Source: Martelella mediterranea (GTDB lineage: Bacteria > Pseudomonadota > Alphaproteobacteria > Rhizobiales > Rhizobiaceae). From it: 64,000 bases of DNA. The translations under genes were made by a program, and so were the position numbers. Under the pieces are notes generated by a model. It saw only the letters and a list, made by a program, of their open reading frames with translations, was not told the DNA's origin and ran no database searches. Positions 19,842-28,084 of the stretch are shown one piece after another; positions within the stretch are counted from its first letter, which is position 1, and the number at the start of each line of letters is the position of its first letter. The DNA is taken from contig NZ_SMAR01000007.1 of assembly GCF_004342225.1 (NCBI RefSeq), positions 62,001 through 126,000 of the forward strand, written 5' to 3'.

Positions 19842-21127
19842 TTGACTGGCCTATCGGTATCGCGGCGCTGCTCGTTCTTCTTCTGGGCGGCATGCCGATT
19901 GCGTTTGCACTGACAATTGTCGGCCTTGTCGGCACAGCCTCGATCATCGGACTGAAGCCGTCCCTGTCGCTTCTCGGACCGACCTTTTTCGATAACGGAC
20001 GCTCCTATGCGCTCACCGTGATGCCGCTTTTCCTGCTGATGGGCAATTTCGTTGTCCAGTCCGGCATTGCCCGTGACCTTTACCAGTCAGCCCATGCCTG
20101 GCTGAGACATCGCCGCGGCGGACTGGCGCTTGCCACCGTGGTCGCATGTGGCGGCTTTTCTTCCGTCTGCGGCTCATCCATGGCAACGGCGGCCACCATG
20201 TCTAAGATTGCGCTGCCCTCCATGCGCCGCTTTGGCTATCCGGACAGTCTTGCAACAGCCTCCATTGCCGCCGGCGGCACGCTGGGCATTCTGATCCCGC
20301 CTTCGGTTATTCTGGTGTTTTACGGCATCATGACACAGCAGAATATCGGCAAGCTTTTCATGGCGGGTATCATACCGGGTCTGATCGGTATTTTCGGCTA
20401 TGCCATTGCGGTCATGATCTCCGTACGGCTGTCCGGTGACAATCTGCCATCGGAGGGAAAGCTGCCGCTGATCGAACGTTTCCGCGCGCTGAAAGGCACA
20501 GCGGGCGCCATTCTCCTGTTTATCTTCGTCATGGGCGGCATTTATCTGGGCGTCTTCACCCCGACGGAAAGTGCCGGAATGGGTGCATTTGGTGCTTTCC
20601 TATTGACCCTGTTTTCCGGAAAATTCAGTTGGTCGGATTTTGGCGATATTGTTTATTCGACGGTCAAGACAACAGCGATGATGTTCTTCATCCTGTTTGG
20701 CGCACTGACCTTTACCAACTATGTCAACCTGTCCGGCATGACGGCCGATATTCAGGCCGGCCTTTCCATCTTCGGCGACGGCCCCCTGCCCACGATTCTC
20801 GCCATTCTGGTGATCTATCTTCTGCTTGGCTGCGTGCTGGAAGGACTTTCGATGATCACGCTGACCGTGCCGATCTTCTACCCCATTGTCGCCGCACAAG
20901 GTTTCGATCTGATCTGGTTCGGCATTTTCGTCGTCGTCATCACCGAGGTCAGCTATATCACGCCGCCGGTCGGCATGAATGCCTTCGTGCTCAACACGGT
21001 CGTGCGCGATGTGAGCCTGCGTACCATCTTTGCCGGTTTGCTGCCGTTTGTGGCTATGGATATTGTGCGCATTGCGCTTTTGATCGCCATTCCGGGGATC
21101 GCACTTTTCATACCTTCCATGATGTGA
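19838..21127 (+). CDS. TRAP transporter large permease (DctM)
   Basis: 429 residues with about twelve hydrophobic segments; ATG 19838 overlaps the dctQ stop. Family signatures are VMPLFLLMGNFVVQSG, VVACGGFSSVCGSSMATAATMSKIALPSM, GTLGILIPPSVILVFYGI, TPTESAGMGAFGAF and the C-terminal TEVSYITPPVGMNAFVLN. This subunit catalyses sodium-coupled uptake of the ligand delivered by the periplasmic binding protein. No terminator with a clear T tract was seen before the convergent gene. Confidence 0.93.
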   Translation: MIDWPIGIAALLVLLLGGMPIAFALTIVGLVGTASIIGLKPSLSLLGPTFFDNGRSYALTVMPLFLLMGNFVVQSGIARDLYQSAHAWLRHRRGGLALATVVACGGFSSVCGSSMATAATMSKIALPSMRRFGYPDSLATASIAAGGTLGILIPPSVILVFYGIMTQQNIGKLFMAGIIPGLIGIFGYAIAVMISVRLSGDNLPSEGKLPLIERFRALKGTAGAILLFIFVMGGIYLGVFTPTESAGMGAFGAFLLTLFSGKFSWSDFGDIVYSTVKTTAMMFFILFGALTFTNYVNLSGMTADIQAGLSIFGDGPLPTILAILVIYLLLGCVLEGLSMITLTVPIFYPIVAAQGFDLIWFGIFVVVITEVSYITPPVGMNAFVLNTVVRDVSLRTIFAGLLPFVAMDIVRIALLIAIPGIALFIPSMM

Positions 21128-21166
21128 AGCAGCTGACCGATGCATAGGCACCGGTCAGGCTTTCTC

Positions 21167-22390
21167 TCAGGCCGCCTGTCGCCCCCACTGCGGGAACGGG
21201 TCCGGCAGGCCAGCATAGGCCCCGGCGTCGAATGGCGTTTCGGTATCGGCATCCACAAGGCAGGCATCCAGTGCCGCACGGATCAGCTTTTCATCCATAT
21301 TGGTTCCGATGAAGACGATTTCCTGACGGCGATCACCGAAAGCCTTGTCCCAGTTTGCCTCAATCAGAGCCTGTAGTTCCGGGTGATCCGGCCAGCGGCT
21401 TTGCGGTACAGCCGCCCACCAGCGCCCAAGCGGCACGGAACGGGCAATTGATCCGGCAAGCGAAAACTCTCCGGCAAAATCCGGTCGTGTTGCCAGCCAG
21501 AAATGACCTTTGGCGCGGATCAGGCCAGGCCATGTGGCGCGGGAAAACAGGGCGAATTTTTCCGGATGGAACGGCTTGCGTGCGCGATAGACGAAGCTCG
21601 AAATCCCGTATTCCTCGGTTTCCGGCACATGATCGGCAAAGCCATAAAGTTCTTTTGCCCAGAGCGGATGCTGACTGGCCTTATCCTCGGAAAACAGGCC
21701 GGTATCCAGCACCTGGTCCAGATCTACCTTGCTGAAATCGGTCTCGATCACCTTTGCATCCACATTCAGTGCGCGCACAACCTTGCGGACATTTTCGCGC
21801 TCTTCGGCTGCAACCGCGGAGATTTTATTGATGACTACAACGTCGGCAAATTCAATCTGTTCGACATGCAGGTCCACCAGCGTGCGGTCGTCGCCATCAC
21901 CGGCCACTTCGCCGCGATCACTCAAGAATTCGTGGCTTCCATATTCTCTCAAAAGGTTCACCGCATCGACAACCGTCACCATGGTGTCAAGACGCGCCAG
22001 ATCCGAAAGACTGAAGTCATTTTCATCGCGCCAGGAGAAGGTCGCAGCCACAGGCAGCGGCTCTGCTATGCCTGTACCTTCAATGAGGAGATATTCGAAC
22101 CGTCCATCCTCGCTCAACCTGCGCACTTCACTCAGAAGATCGTCGCGAAGGGTGCAACAGATGCAGCCATTGGTCATTTCGACGAGTTTCTCGTCTGTAC
22201 GCGAAAGGTCCGCACCGCCATCGCGCACGAGGTCGGCATCGATATTAACCTCACTCATGTCGTTGACGATGACGGCAACCTTGCGGCCCTCGCGGTTGTT
22301 CAGGATGTGGTTCAAAAGCGTGGTTTTGCCTGCACCGAGAAATCCGGACAGGACAGTGACGGGCAGACGGCGATCAGTTTCAGTTTGCAT
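21167..22390 (-). CDS. COG0523 (CobW/ZigA-type) zinc GTPase
   Basis: 407 residues. The N-terminal G3E GTPase domain has Walker [10 protein letters not shown] (about 16-24), the metal-binding CxCC motif [12 protein letters not shown] (about 75-86) and the NKIS base-recognition motif (about 154-157); the CobW C-terminal domain follows. COG0523 members insert or deliver metals. The Zur-type palindrome directly upstream points to zinc starvation, which suggests a ZigA/YciC-like zinc metallochaperone rather than cobalamin synthesis. GAGG precedes ATG 22390. It is convergent with dctM. Confidence 0.88.
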   Translation of the reverse strand: MQTETDRRLPVTVLSGFLGAGKTTLLNHILNNREGRKVAVIVNDMSEVNIDADLVRDGGADLSRTDEKLVEMTNGCICCTLRDDLLSEVRRLSEDGRFEYLLIEGTGIAEPLPVAATFSWRDENDFSLSDLARLDTMVTVVDAVNLLREYGSHEFLSDRGEVAGDGDDRTLVDLHVEQIEFADVVVINKISAVAAEERENVRKVVRALNVDAKVIETDFSKVDLDQVLDTGLFSEDKASQHPLWAKELYGFADHVPETEEYGISSFVYRARKPFHPEKFALFSRATWPGLIRAKGHFWLATRPDFAGEFSLAGSIARSVPLGRWWAAVPQSRWPDHPELQALIEANWDKAFGDRRQEIVFIGTNMDEKLIRAALDACLVDADTETPFDAGAYAGLPDPFPQWGRQAA

Positions 22391-22410
22391 CTTGGCCTCT
22401 TTTTTGTAAT

Positions 22411-22423
22411 GTTATACTATAAC
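22411..22423. promoter_or_regulatory. Zur box upstream of the COG0523 gene
   Basis: GTTATACTATAAC, a perfect 13-bp palindrome around a central base within an AT-rich AATGTTATA...ACTAATT context, matches the known proteobacterial Zur operator core GTTATAnTATAAC. It sits 21 bases upstream of the start codon, where it would block transcription when zinc is plentiful. The rest of the 295-base gap to the GntR gene shows nothing else. Confidence 0.8.
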
Positions 22424-22685
22424 TAATTGAGGTTGCATTTTTCGTCAATGGTGAAGGCTTGTCCGTCACGCTCCTTGTATCTGACGTTCGTTCAGAGCAA
22501 GCGAAACACGGCGACGACCTTCAGATTCGGGTGACGAGCGCATCGGCCGGGAAATCGGAATGATTTACGGAAAGCACGATGCGTAGATTCAACAAGTCAG
22601 AGCGTCCTTTGTGCGCACGAACGAATGCACGGCGCTAGCGGCGAGAGGCGTTGAGGGGCAGGAAAGACGCCGGCAGTGCCGCGCT

Positions 22686-23366
22686 TCACCGCATCCGTGC
22701 AAGGCTCATCGAAATATGAGCACGGCGCATATGACCGACAGCATCAAGATTGTTCTGCTCCAGCGCCGTGACAATGTCCTCGGTCTCACGGCAGTAGACT
22801 TCGGCCTCTTTTTCCAGATCGATGGCGGATGCTGTGATCTTCTCCAGCCAGATGCGGGCTGTCCGGAAATAAAGCCGTTCGCTGATTTTGCGCAGTGGCT
22901 GATTTTTGGTGAGCGTTAAAAGAAGCAGGAACATATCGCGGTCGAGCGCAGCGAAATCCCGCGCTTCAGGATTTTCGCGCAGCGCTTCGGCCCTTTGATT
23001 CATGACGCGGAAAGCCTCAATCAACGGCCCGGTCACCGCCACCGGCTCGAGGCTTGTGACCAGCACCATCAGTTCCATACGCAGCTGATAGACCTGCATC
23101 AGTTCCTGAACATCCACATCGGTCACCATCGTTCCGACACCATGGACGGAAGAAACCAGCCCCTCATCTTCCAACTTGGCCAGCACCCGGCGCAAAGGCG
23201 TGCGCGACGTGCCGAACTCGGCTGCCAGCTCGGCTTCGGAAAGCCGCATACCTGGGGGATAATCCAGCATGCAGATGCGCTCACGAATGATATCGTGAAT
23301 CTGGGCGTAGCGGTTGCGCGCTGCCGGCGCATGCTCGTCGTCTGAGGCTTTGTCGGTTATATCCAT
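22686..23366 (-). CDS. GntR-family regulator with FCD domain
   Basis: 226 residues. The N-terminal winged helix shows YAQIHDIIRERICMLDYPPGMRLSEAELAAEFGTSRTPLRRVLAKLEDEGLV (about 20-70), followed by an all-helical FCD ligand domain with the metal-type Asp/His residues expected of FadR-like proteins (DRDMF, HMRRAH). It is the last gene of the M24-M20-gntR operon and overlaps the argE-like gene by 10 bases. Two TTGTnnACAA sites in the divergent promoter upstream of this operon are its likely targets. Confidence 0.88.
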   Translation of the reverse strand: MDITDKASDDEHAPAARNRYAQIHDIIRERICMLDYPPGMRLSEAELAAEFGTSRTPLRRVLAKLEDEGLVSSVHGVGTMVTDVDVQELMQVYQLRMELMVLVTSLEPVAVTGPLIEAFRVMNQRAEALRENPEARDFAALDRDMFLLLLTLTKNQPLRKISERLYFRTARIWLEKITASAIDLEKEAEVYCRETEDIVTALEQNNLDAVGHMRRAHISMSLARMR

Positions 23367-24514
23367 CGTTCCGCCAGCTTATCGAGCATGTTCAGACATT
23401 TCTCAAGCTCTGCGACAGCGATAAATTCATCCGGCGTATGCGCCTGATCGATCGAGCCCGGACCGCAGACAACAACGTCCATACCCACATCCTGAAAGAA
23501 CCCGGCCTCCGTGCCAAAGGGCACGAGGTGCGCGGCATTCTGGCCTGTGAGTGCAAACACAAGATCGCGGGCGGCATTGTAGGCTCTGGGTTCCAGCGCG
23601 GCAGCCTCACCTACGATCTCGGTTTCAATTGCCGCTTCAGGGGCAACAGAGCGCATCAGCGGCAGAAGTTCATGCTCGCAATAATCTGCTATCTGCCGTT
23701 TCACATAAGCCAGATCATTCGCCACGACAGGCCGCGTTTCCCATTTTAGCACAGCACGCGGCGCAATCACATTATGTGACATGCCGCCTTCCAGACCACC
23801 AATATTCAGCGTTGAATGCGGTGGCTGATACCCGGTTCCTTCCGGGGTGTGCTCCATCAGCCCGGTGCGCAGTTCAATCAGCCGGTTGATGTAGCGCGCG
23901 GCATATTCCACCGCGTTGATCCCCAGTTCAGGTGCAGATGAGTGGCCCGAGCGACCGGTAAACGTCACAGTATATTCGCAGCATCCTTTATGCCCCTCAA
24001 TCACCTTCATGCGCGTGGGCTCGCCGACAATGGCCATGGCAGGCACGATTTCACGTTCGCGCAGATGGGCAACAAGGGACTGAACCCCGACACACCCCAC
24101 CTCCTCATCATGCGTAAAGGCAAAATGGACAGGCCTGCGCTGCGCCGCGGCGGCCAGCACATCCAGTTTGGTAAGACAGCAGGCAATGAAGCCCTTCATA
24201 TCGCAGGTGCCGCGCCCGAACAGGTGGCCGTCGCGTTCTGCAAGTGTAAAGGGATAGCTGGTCCACAGCTGCTCATCGACCGGCACCACATCCGTGTGAC
24301 CGGAAAGCACGATACCCCCTGGCTTTTCCGGGCCAAGGGTTGCGAAAAGATTGGCCTTGGTGCCGGTTGCGTCCGTCACGAACTCAAGGCGGGCCCCGGC
24401 ATCGGAAAGCCGTTCTGCAATATAGGCAATGATCGGCAGATTGCTTTGCGAGGAAACCGACGGAAAGCCAACCAGATCTCTGAGAATATCCTTACAGGTT
24501 TCGATATCTTGCAT
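23357..24514 (-). CDS. M20 deacetylase, ArgE-like
   Basis: 385 residues, zinc-dependent M20A peptidase fold. Metal ligands are visible in LSGHTDVVPV (His, about 70), GRGTCDMKGF (Asp, about 100), the catalytic THDEEVGC (about 133-140) and GEPTRM. Overall it reads as acetylornithine deacetylase. Its start overlaps the stop of the DoeA-like gene (TGATG). In that setting the substrate may be N-acetyl-2,4-diaminobutyrate rather than acetylornithine, replacing the usual DoeB enzyme, which belongs to another fold. This reassignment is inference. Confidence 0.85.
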   Translation of the reverse strand: MQDIETCKDILRDLVGFPSVSSQSNLPIIAYIAERLSDAGARLEFVTDATGTKANLFATLGPEKPGGIVLSGHTDVVPVDEQLWTSYPFTLAERDGHLFGRGTCDMKGFIACCLTKLDVLAAAAQRRPVHFAFTHDEEVGCVGVQSLVAHLREREIVPAMAIVGEPTRMKVIEGHKGCCEYTVTFTGRSGHSSAPELGINAVEYAARYINRLIELRTGLMEHTPEGTGYQPPHSTLNIGGLEGGMSHNVIAPRAVLKWETRPVVANDLAYVKRQIADYCEHELLPLMRSVAPEAAIETEIVGEAAALEPRAYNAARDLVFALTGQNAAHLVPFGTEAGFFQDVGMDVVVCGPGSIDQAHTPDEFIAVAELEKCLNMLDKLAERWI

Positions 24515-25698
24515 CAGTCTTTGACATACAGCTTACGCGGCACAGTGCAGAGGGCTTCTGCCGGGCCGCTGTCTTTGATCAGAATGGTTTCGGTCATTTC
24601 AAGCCCCCAGTCATCCATCCAGATGCCGGGCATGAAGTGGATCGTCATACCAGGCTGCAACACCGTGTCGTCACTGAAACGGATGCTCACTGTATGCTCG
24701 CCCCAGTCCGGCGGATAAGCCAGCCCTGTGGCATAGCCGGCGCGGTTGGGCCTTGTGATCCCGACTTTCTTGAGTGCAGCTTCCAGCGCCTTGGCAATAT
24801 CGCTGGCGCGGCTGCCGGCTTTTGCTGCCTCGATACCTGCATTCAGCCCTTCCATCTGTGCCTCGGCTGCATCCCGCATAAACTGCGGCGGCCTGCCGAG
24901 AAAGATCGTACGCGACAGCGGCGCATGATAGCGGCGATAGCATCCCGCTTGTTCAATAAAGGTCGCCTCACCGGTTTTGAATGTGTCACCGCTCCATGTC
25001 AGATGTGGCGCAGATGCATCGGCTCCCGACGGCAGAAGCGGCATGATCGCAGGATAATCGCCCCAATCCTCTCCCACACCATCGATAGCGGCTTTCATCA
25101 CCTCGCCGACCAGATGGTTTTTCCGCATTCCCGGTTCGGCAAGTGCCAGCGCATGGGTCATCACCTTGTCCGAGATTCTGGCGGCCTTGCGCATGAAAGC
25201 GATTTCCGCCGCGGACTTGATGACACGTTGCCAGTCCAGGAGGCCCGAGGCATCAACCAGCTGCGCACTTGGCAAACCTGATTGCAAGGCGATATGGCCA
25301 GCTGCTGAATAATAATAGGCACGCATCTCGACGCCGATCCGGGCGCGCTCGAACCCGAGCATCTTCAGCTTTTCAGCCAGATCATCCATTGGATGACATT
25401 CATTGGCCTGAATGAAAAAATCTTCATAGTGAAGAATATAATCATCCGAAAGCGTCGTGGTGCGCCGCGCGCCGTTGGCGTCCATCAGCCGCCCCCACCA
25501 GTAAGCCTCGCCGTCCAGCGGCACGATCAGTCCCTGATCGACATAAAACGACCAGCCATCATAACCGGTCAGCCAGTTCATGCCTGCCGGTGTGGTGACG
25601 AACAGGACATCAAGTCCCTGCTTTCCCATTGCCTGCCGCGTTAGCGCCAGACGCCGCTGATATTCCTTTTTTTCAAAGGGCATCTGCTGTGCTGCCAT
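24514..25698 (-). CDS. doeA: M24-family hydrolase, probable ectoine hydrolase DoeA
   Basis: 394 residues. The N-terminal creatinase-like domain has MNWLTGYDGWSFYVDQGLIVP and the C-terminal pita-bread domain has LPSGADASAPHLTWSG, FIEQAGCYRRYHAPLSRTIFLG, YPPDWGEHTVS, MTIHFMPGIW and the C-terminus VPRKLYVKD. These blocks are those I associate with ectoine hydrolases (DoeA/EutD), which open the ectoine ring, rather than proline dipeptidases. ATG 25698 is chosen because GGGGA lies 6 bases upstream; ATG 25710 has no such site. It is the first gene of an operon with the ArgE-like and GntR genes. Confidence 0.75.
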   Translation of the reverse strand: MAAQQMPFEKKEYQRRLALTRQAMGKQGLDVLFVTTPAGMNWLTGYDGWSFYVDQGLIVPLDGEAYWWGRLMDANGARRTTTLSDDYILHYEDFFIQANECHPMDDLAEKLKMLGFERARIGVEMRAYYYSAAGHIALQSGLPSAQLVDASGLLDWQRVIKSAAEIAFMRKAARISDKVMTHALALAEPGMRKNHLVGEVMKAAIDGVGEDWGDYPAIMPLLPSGADASAPHLTWSGDTFKTGEATFIEQAGCYRRYHAPLSRTIFLGRPPQFMRDAAEAQMEGLNAGIEAAKAGSRASDIAKALEAALKKVGITRPNRAGYATGLAYPPDWGEHTVSIRFSDDTVLQPGMTIHFMPGIWMDDWGLEMTETILIKDSGPAEALCTVPRKLYVKD

Positions 25699-25716
25699 GC
25701 CATTCCCCATTTATAT

Positions 25717-25726
25717 TTGTGCACAA
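25717..25726. promoter_or_regulatory. GntR/FCD-type operator 1
   Basis: TTGTGCACAA, a perfect 10-bp palindrome in the style of FadR/VanR-subfamily sites. It lies 19 bases upstream of the chosen doeA-like start codon, so binding would block that operon. Confidence 0.55.
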
Positions 25727-25815
25727 CACAATTTTCACCTTCCAGAGAAGCCCTGAACGCGGCGTTTTTTATCGCTTTTTGGGATTATTTCGCTTGACTT
25801 TCGATGATTGCAACT

Positions 25816-25831
25816 CTGTTGTACACAACAG
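25816..25831. promoter_or_regulatory. GntR/FCD-type operator 2
   Basis: CTGTTGT and ACAACAG arms separated by AC; the core TTGTACACAA closely resembles operator 1. It lies 121 bases before the aminotransferase start and would let one regulator act on both divergent units. Confidence 0.55.
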
Positions 25832-25951
25832 TAATGCGCTTTTTGAAGCCGGTGCAATCGATTTCTTTCAACAGCGCAAAAACACTGTCCGGTATAAGGT
25901 TCCGACCGATGGCGGACTGACCTGATCTGACCTTGCCCCATGAGGAATGCC

Positions 25952-27322
25952 ATGCTCACCAACGACCAGCTTGACCGCTTCGACCGCGAAAACTTTTTCC
26001 ACCCTTCTACGCATCTTGCACAGCACGCCCGTGGCGAAAGCCCGAGCCGGATCGTCAAAACCGCAAAGGGTGTTTTTATTGAAGATCGCGATGGCAAAAA
26101 ACTTCTGGATGGCTTTGGTGGTCTTTACTGCGTCAATGTCGGCTATGGGCGTGAAAGCATTATTGAAGCCATTGCCGACCAGGCAAAGGAGTTGGCCTAC
26201 TACCACGCCTATGCCGGCCACGGCACGGAGGCCTCGATCAATCTGGCAAAGATGGTCATGGACCGCGCGCCGGACCATATGTCCAAGGTCTATTTCGGCT
26301 TGTCTGGCTCGGACGCGAATGAGACGAACATCAAGCTGGTCTGGTACTACAACAACATTCTTGGCCGTCCGGAAAAGAAGAAGATCATTTCGCGGCGTCG
26401 CGGTTATCATGGCTCCGGCCTGATGACCGGTTCACTGACCGGACTTCCCGGCTTTCAGAAAAAGTTCGACCTGCCGCTCGATCGCATTCTCCACACCGAG
26501 GCCCCATATTACTTCCGCCGCGACGACCTTTCGATGAGCGAGGCCGATTTCGTTTCGCATTGCGTGGATGAACTGGAAGTGATGATTGCACGCGAAGGTG
26601 CCGACACGATTGCGGCCTTTATTGGCGAACCCGTGCTGGGTACCGGTGGCATTGTGCCCCCGCCTGCCGGCTACTGGGAAGCGATTTCAGCCGTGCTTGA
26701 AAAGCATGATATCATGCTGATCGCCGACGAAGTCGTCACCGGTTTCGGCCGTCTTGGCACCATGTTCGGGTCTGAGCATTACGGCCTCAAGCCGGACCTG
26801 ATTACCATCGCCAAGGGCCTGACGTCGGCTTATGCGCCACTGTCCGGCTCAATCGTTTCGGAGAAAATGTGGAAAGTGCTGGAGCAGGGAACCGATGAAA
26901 ACGGCCCGATCGGTCACGGGTGGACCTATTCTGCCCATCCGATTGGAGCTGCTGCAGGTATCGCCAACCTGAAACTTATCGATGAACTGAACCTGGTTCA
27001 AAATGCCGGAGAAACCGGCGCCTATCTGCGCCATACCATGAAAGAAGCCATTGGCGACCATCCTCACGTCGGCGATATCCGCGGCGAAGGCATGCTGATG
27101 GCCGTGGAATTCGTTAAGGACAAGGCCGACCGGACATTCTTTGAGGCGTCGGACAAGATGGGCTACAAACTGGCCGCAGCGCTGCTTTCAGAAGGGGTGA
27201 TCGCCCGTGCTATGCCGGAAGGCGATATTCTGGGCTATGCGCCACCGCTATGCCTGACACGCGAAGAGGCCGATCAGATCGTCAATGCGACCCATAAGGC
27301 CGTTACAACTGTTCTTGGCTGA
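25952..27322 (+). CDS. Class III aminotransferase, DoeD-like
   Basis: 456 residues, PLP-dependent. Landmarks are KGVFIEDRDGKKLLDGFGGLYCVNVGYG, the cofactor region YFGLSGSDANETNIKLVWYYNN, RRRGYHGSGLMTGSLTG, PVLGTGGIVPPPAGYW, the PLP-binding ADEVVTGFGRLGTMFG and the Schiff-base Lys in DLITIAKGLTSAYAPL. GAGGA lies 5 bases before ATG 25952. In ectoine breakdown DoeD converts diaminobutyrate to aspartate semialdehyde; the divergent DoeA-like operon makes that role likely. Other omega-amino acid substrates (taurine, beta-alanine, putrescine-type) cannot be excluded from sequence alone. Confidence 0.85.
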   Translation: MLTNDQLDRFDRENFFHPSTHLAQHARGESPSRIVKTAKGVFIEDRDGKKLLDGFGGLYCVNVGYGRESIIEAIADQAKELAYYHAYAGHGTEASINLAKMVMDRAPDHMSKVYFGLSGSDANETNIKLVWYYNNILGRPEKKKIISRRRGYHGSGLMTGSLTGLPGFQKKFDLPLDRILHTEAPYYFRRDDLSMSEADFVSHCVDELEVMIAREGADTIAAFIGEPVLGTGGIVPPPAGYWEAISAVLEKHDIMLIADEVVTGFGRLGTMFGSEHYGLKPDLITIAKGLTSAYAPLSGSIVSEKMWKVLEQGTDENGPIGHGWTYSAHPIGAAAGIANLKLIDELNLVQNAGETGAYLRHTMKEAIGDHPHVGDIRGEGMLMAVEFVKDKADRTFFEASDKMGYKLAAALLSEGVIARAMPEGDILGYAPPLCLTREEADQIVNATHKAVTTVLG

Positions 27323-27358
27323 AATCGGTGGCCCTGAACGGATAATATTGCTGAAATC

Positions 27359-27385
27359 AGGCCGGGCTGTAATGCCCGGCCTTTA
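27359..27385. terminator. Bidirectional terminator
   Basis: A 9-bp stem AGGCCGGGC / GCCCGGCCT with a 6-base loop is followed by TTTAA. It ends the aminotransferase transcript and touches the stop of the convergent small membrane gene. Confidence 0.8.
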
Positions 27386-27598
27386 ACGTTCGTCGCAATG
27401 ACGAAACACCCGCAAAAGCGCGTGATAAACAACGTGCAACAACAAAAGCACCAGCCCGCTGACGACAGCCAGACGGCTTAATGGAAACAACAGACTTTCC
27501 TGCAGCATTCCGCTTGCGCTCGTGTGTGCATAAAAACAGGCATTAAAGGTCCAGGCGGCCACGCCGACAACGACCATTATGAGCCCGGCAATTTTCAT
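27383..27598 (-). CDS. Small two-helix membrane protein
   Basis: 71 residues with two hydrophobic segments (about 2-22 and 38-60), a short linker and a His/Arg-rich end. GGAGATCGGAG lies directly upstream of ATG 27598. I do not recognise a family. It is convergent with the aminotransferase and has its own promoter region to the right. No function can be proposed. Confidence 0.55.
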   Translation of the reverse strand: MKIAGLIMVVVGVAAWTFNACFYAHTSASGMLQESLLFPLSRLAVVSGLVLLLLHVVYHALLRVFRHCDER

Positions 27599-28084
27599 CT
27601 CCGATCTCCGTCACATTGGAATGCTGGATTTTCGACACCGGCCCTGGCATGAGCACTTTAAGTCCTGTACGCGTTCATGTCGTTTTGGCCGAAGGTGCGA
27701 GGTAACATATACAAAGTGATCGCCGTGCAGCTATGTTGATCTGAGTATTATCTGTTTATGGCTTTTTAAAGCCGCTTCGTGCAGACATTCTAATCTGCAT
27801 ACCAACATGGCAAGCAAGGCAGAAATGACAAAAAAAAGCCGGAATCAAGTACAAGAAAAACGCGCATTGATTGCACTATCATTGAGGAAATACAACCAAA
27901 ACGTCAAAATCATTTGACAACATTATAACACCTAGGCTTCAACCTGATTTCGCAACAGGGTTCTCTGCGAATTGTCGTGATTGTTTCACAATCGCTTCAT
28001 CAAAAAAGAGCAGGAGCCGGGTCAGTTCACTAACGATTTCGCCTGACGCACTGACGCCAAGCGAGAGAACGCGGAGAAACACCA
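27599..28084. promoter_or_regulatory. AT-rich region upstream of the sugar porter
   Basis: 486 bases, noticeably AT-richer than its surroundings. It holds a TGCAGA/TCTGCA hairpin (27782-27801) and a GATTGT-TTC-ACAATC inverted repeat (27979-27993), about 92 bases before the porter start, that could be an operator. A 36-codon lysine-rich frame at 27807 lacks a ribosome binding site and is not called. No promoter could be fixed with confidence. Confidence 0.4.

Noticed and set aside
21503-22426. 307-codon frame antisense to the COG0523 GTPase
   Set aside because: The GTPase has intact Walker A, CxCC and NKIS motifs; the opposite frame has none.
27807-27917. 36-codon Lys-rich frame in the sugar-porter promoter region
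   Set aside because: AT-rich non-coding composition and no ribosome binding site.
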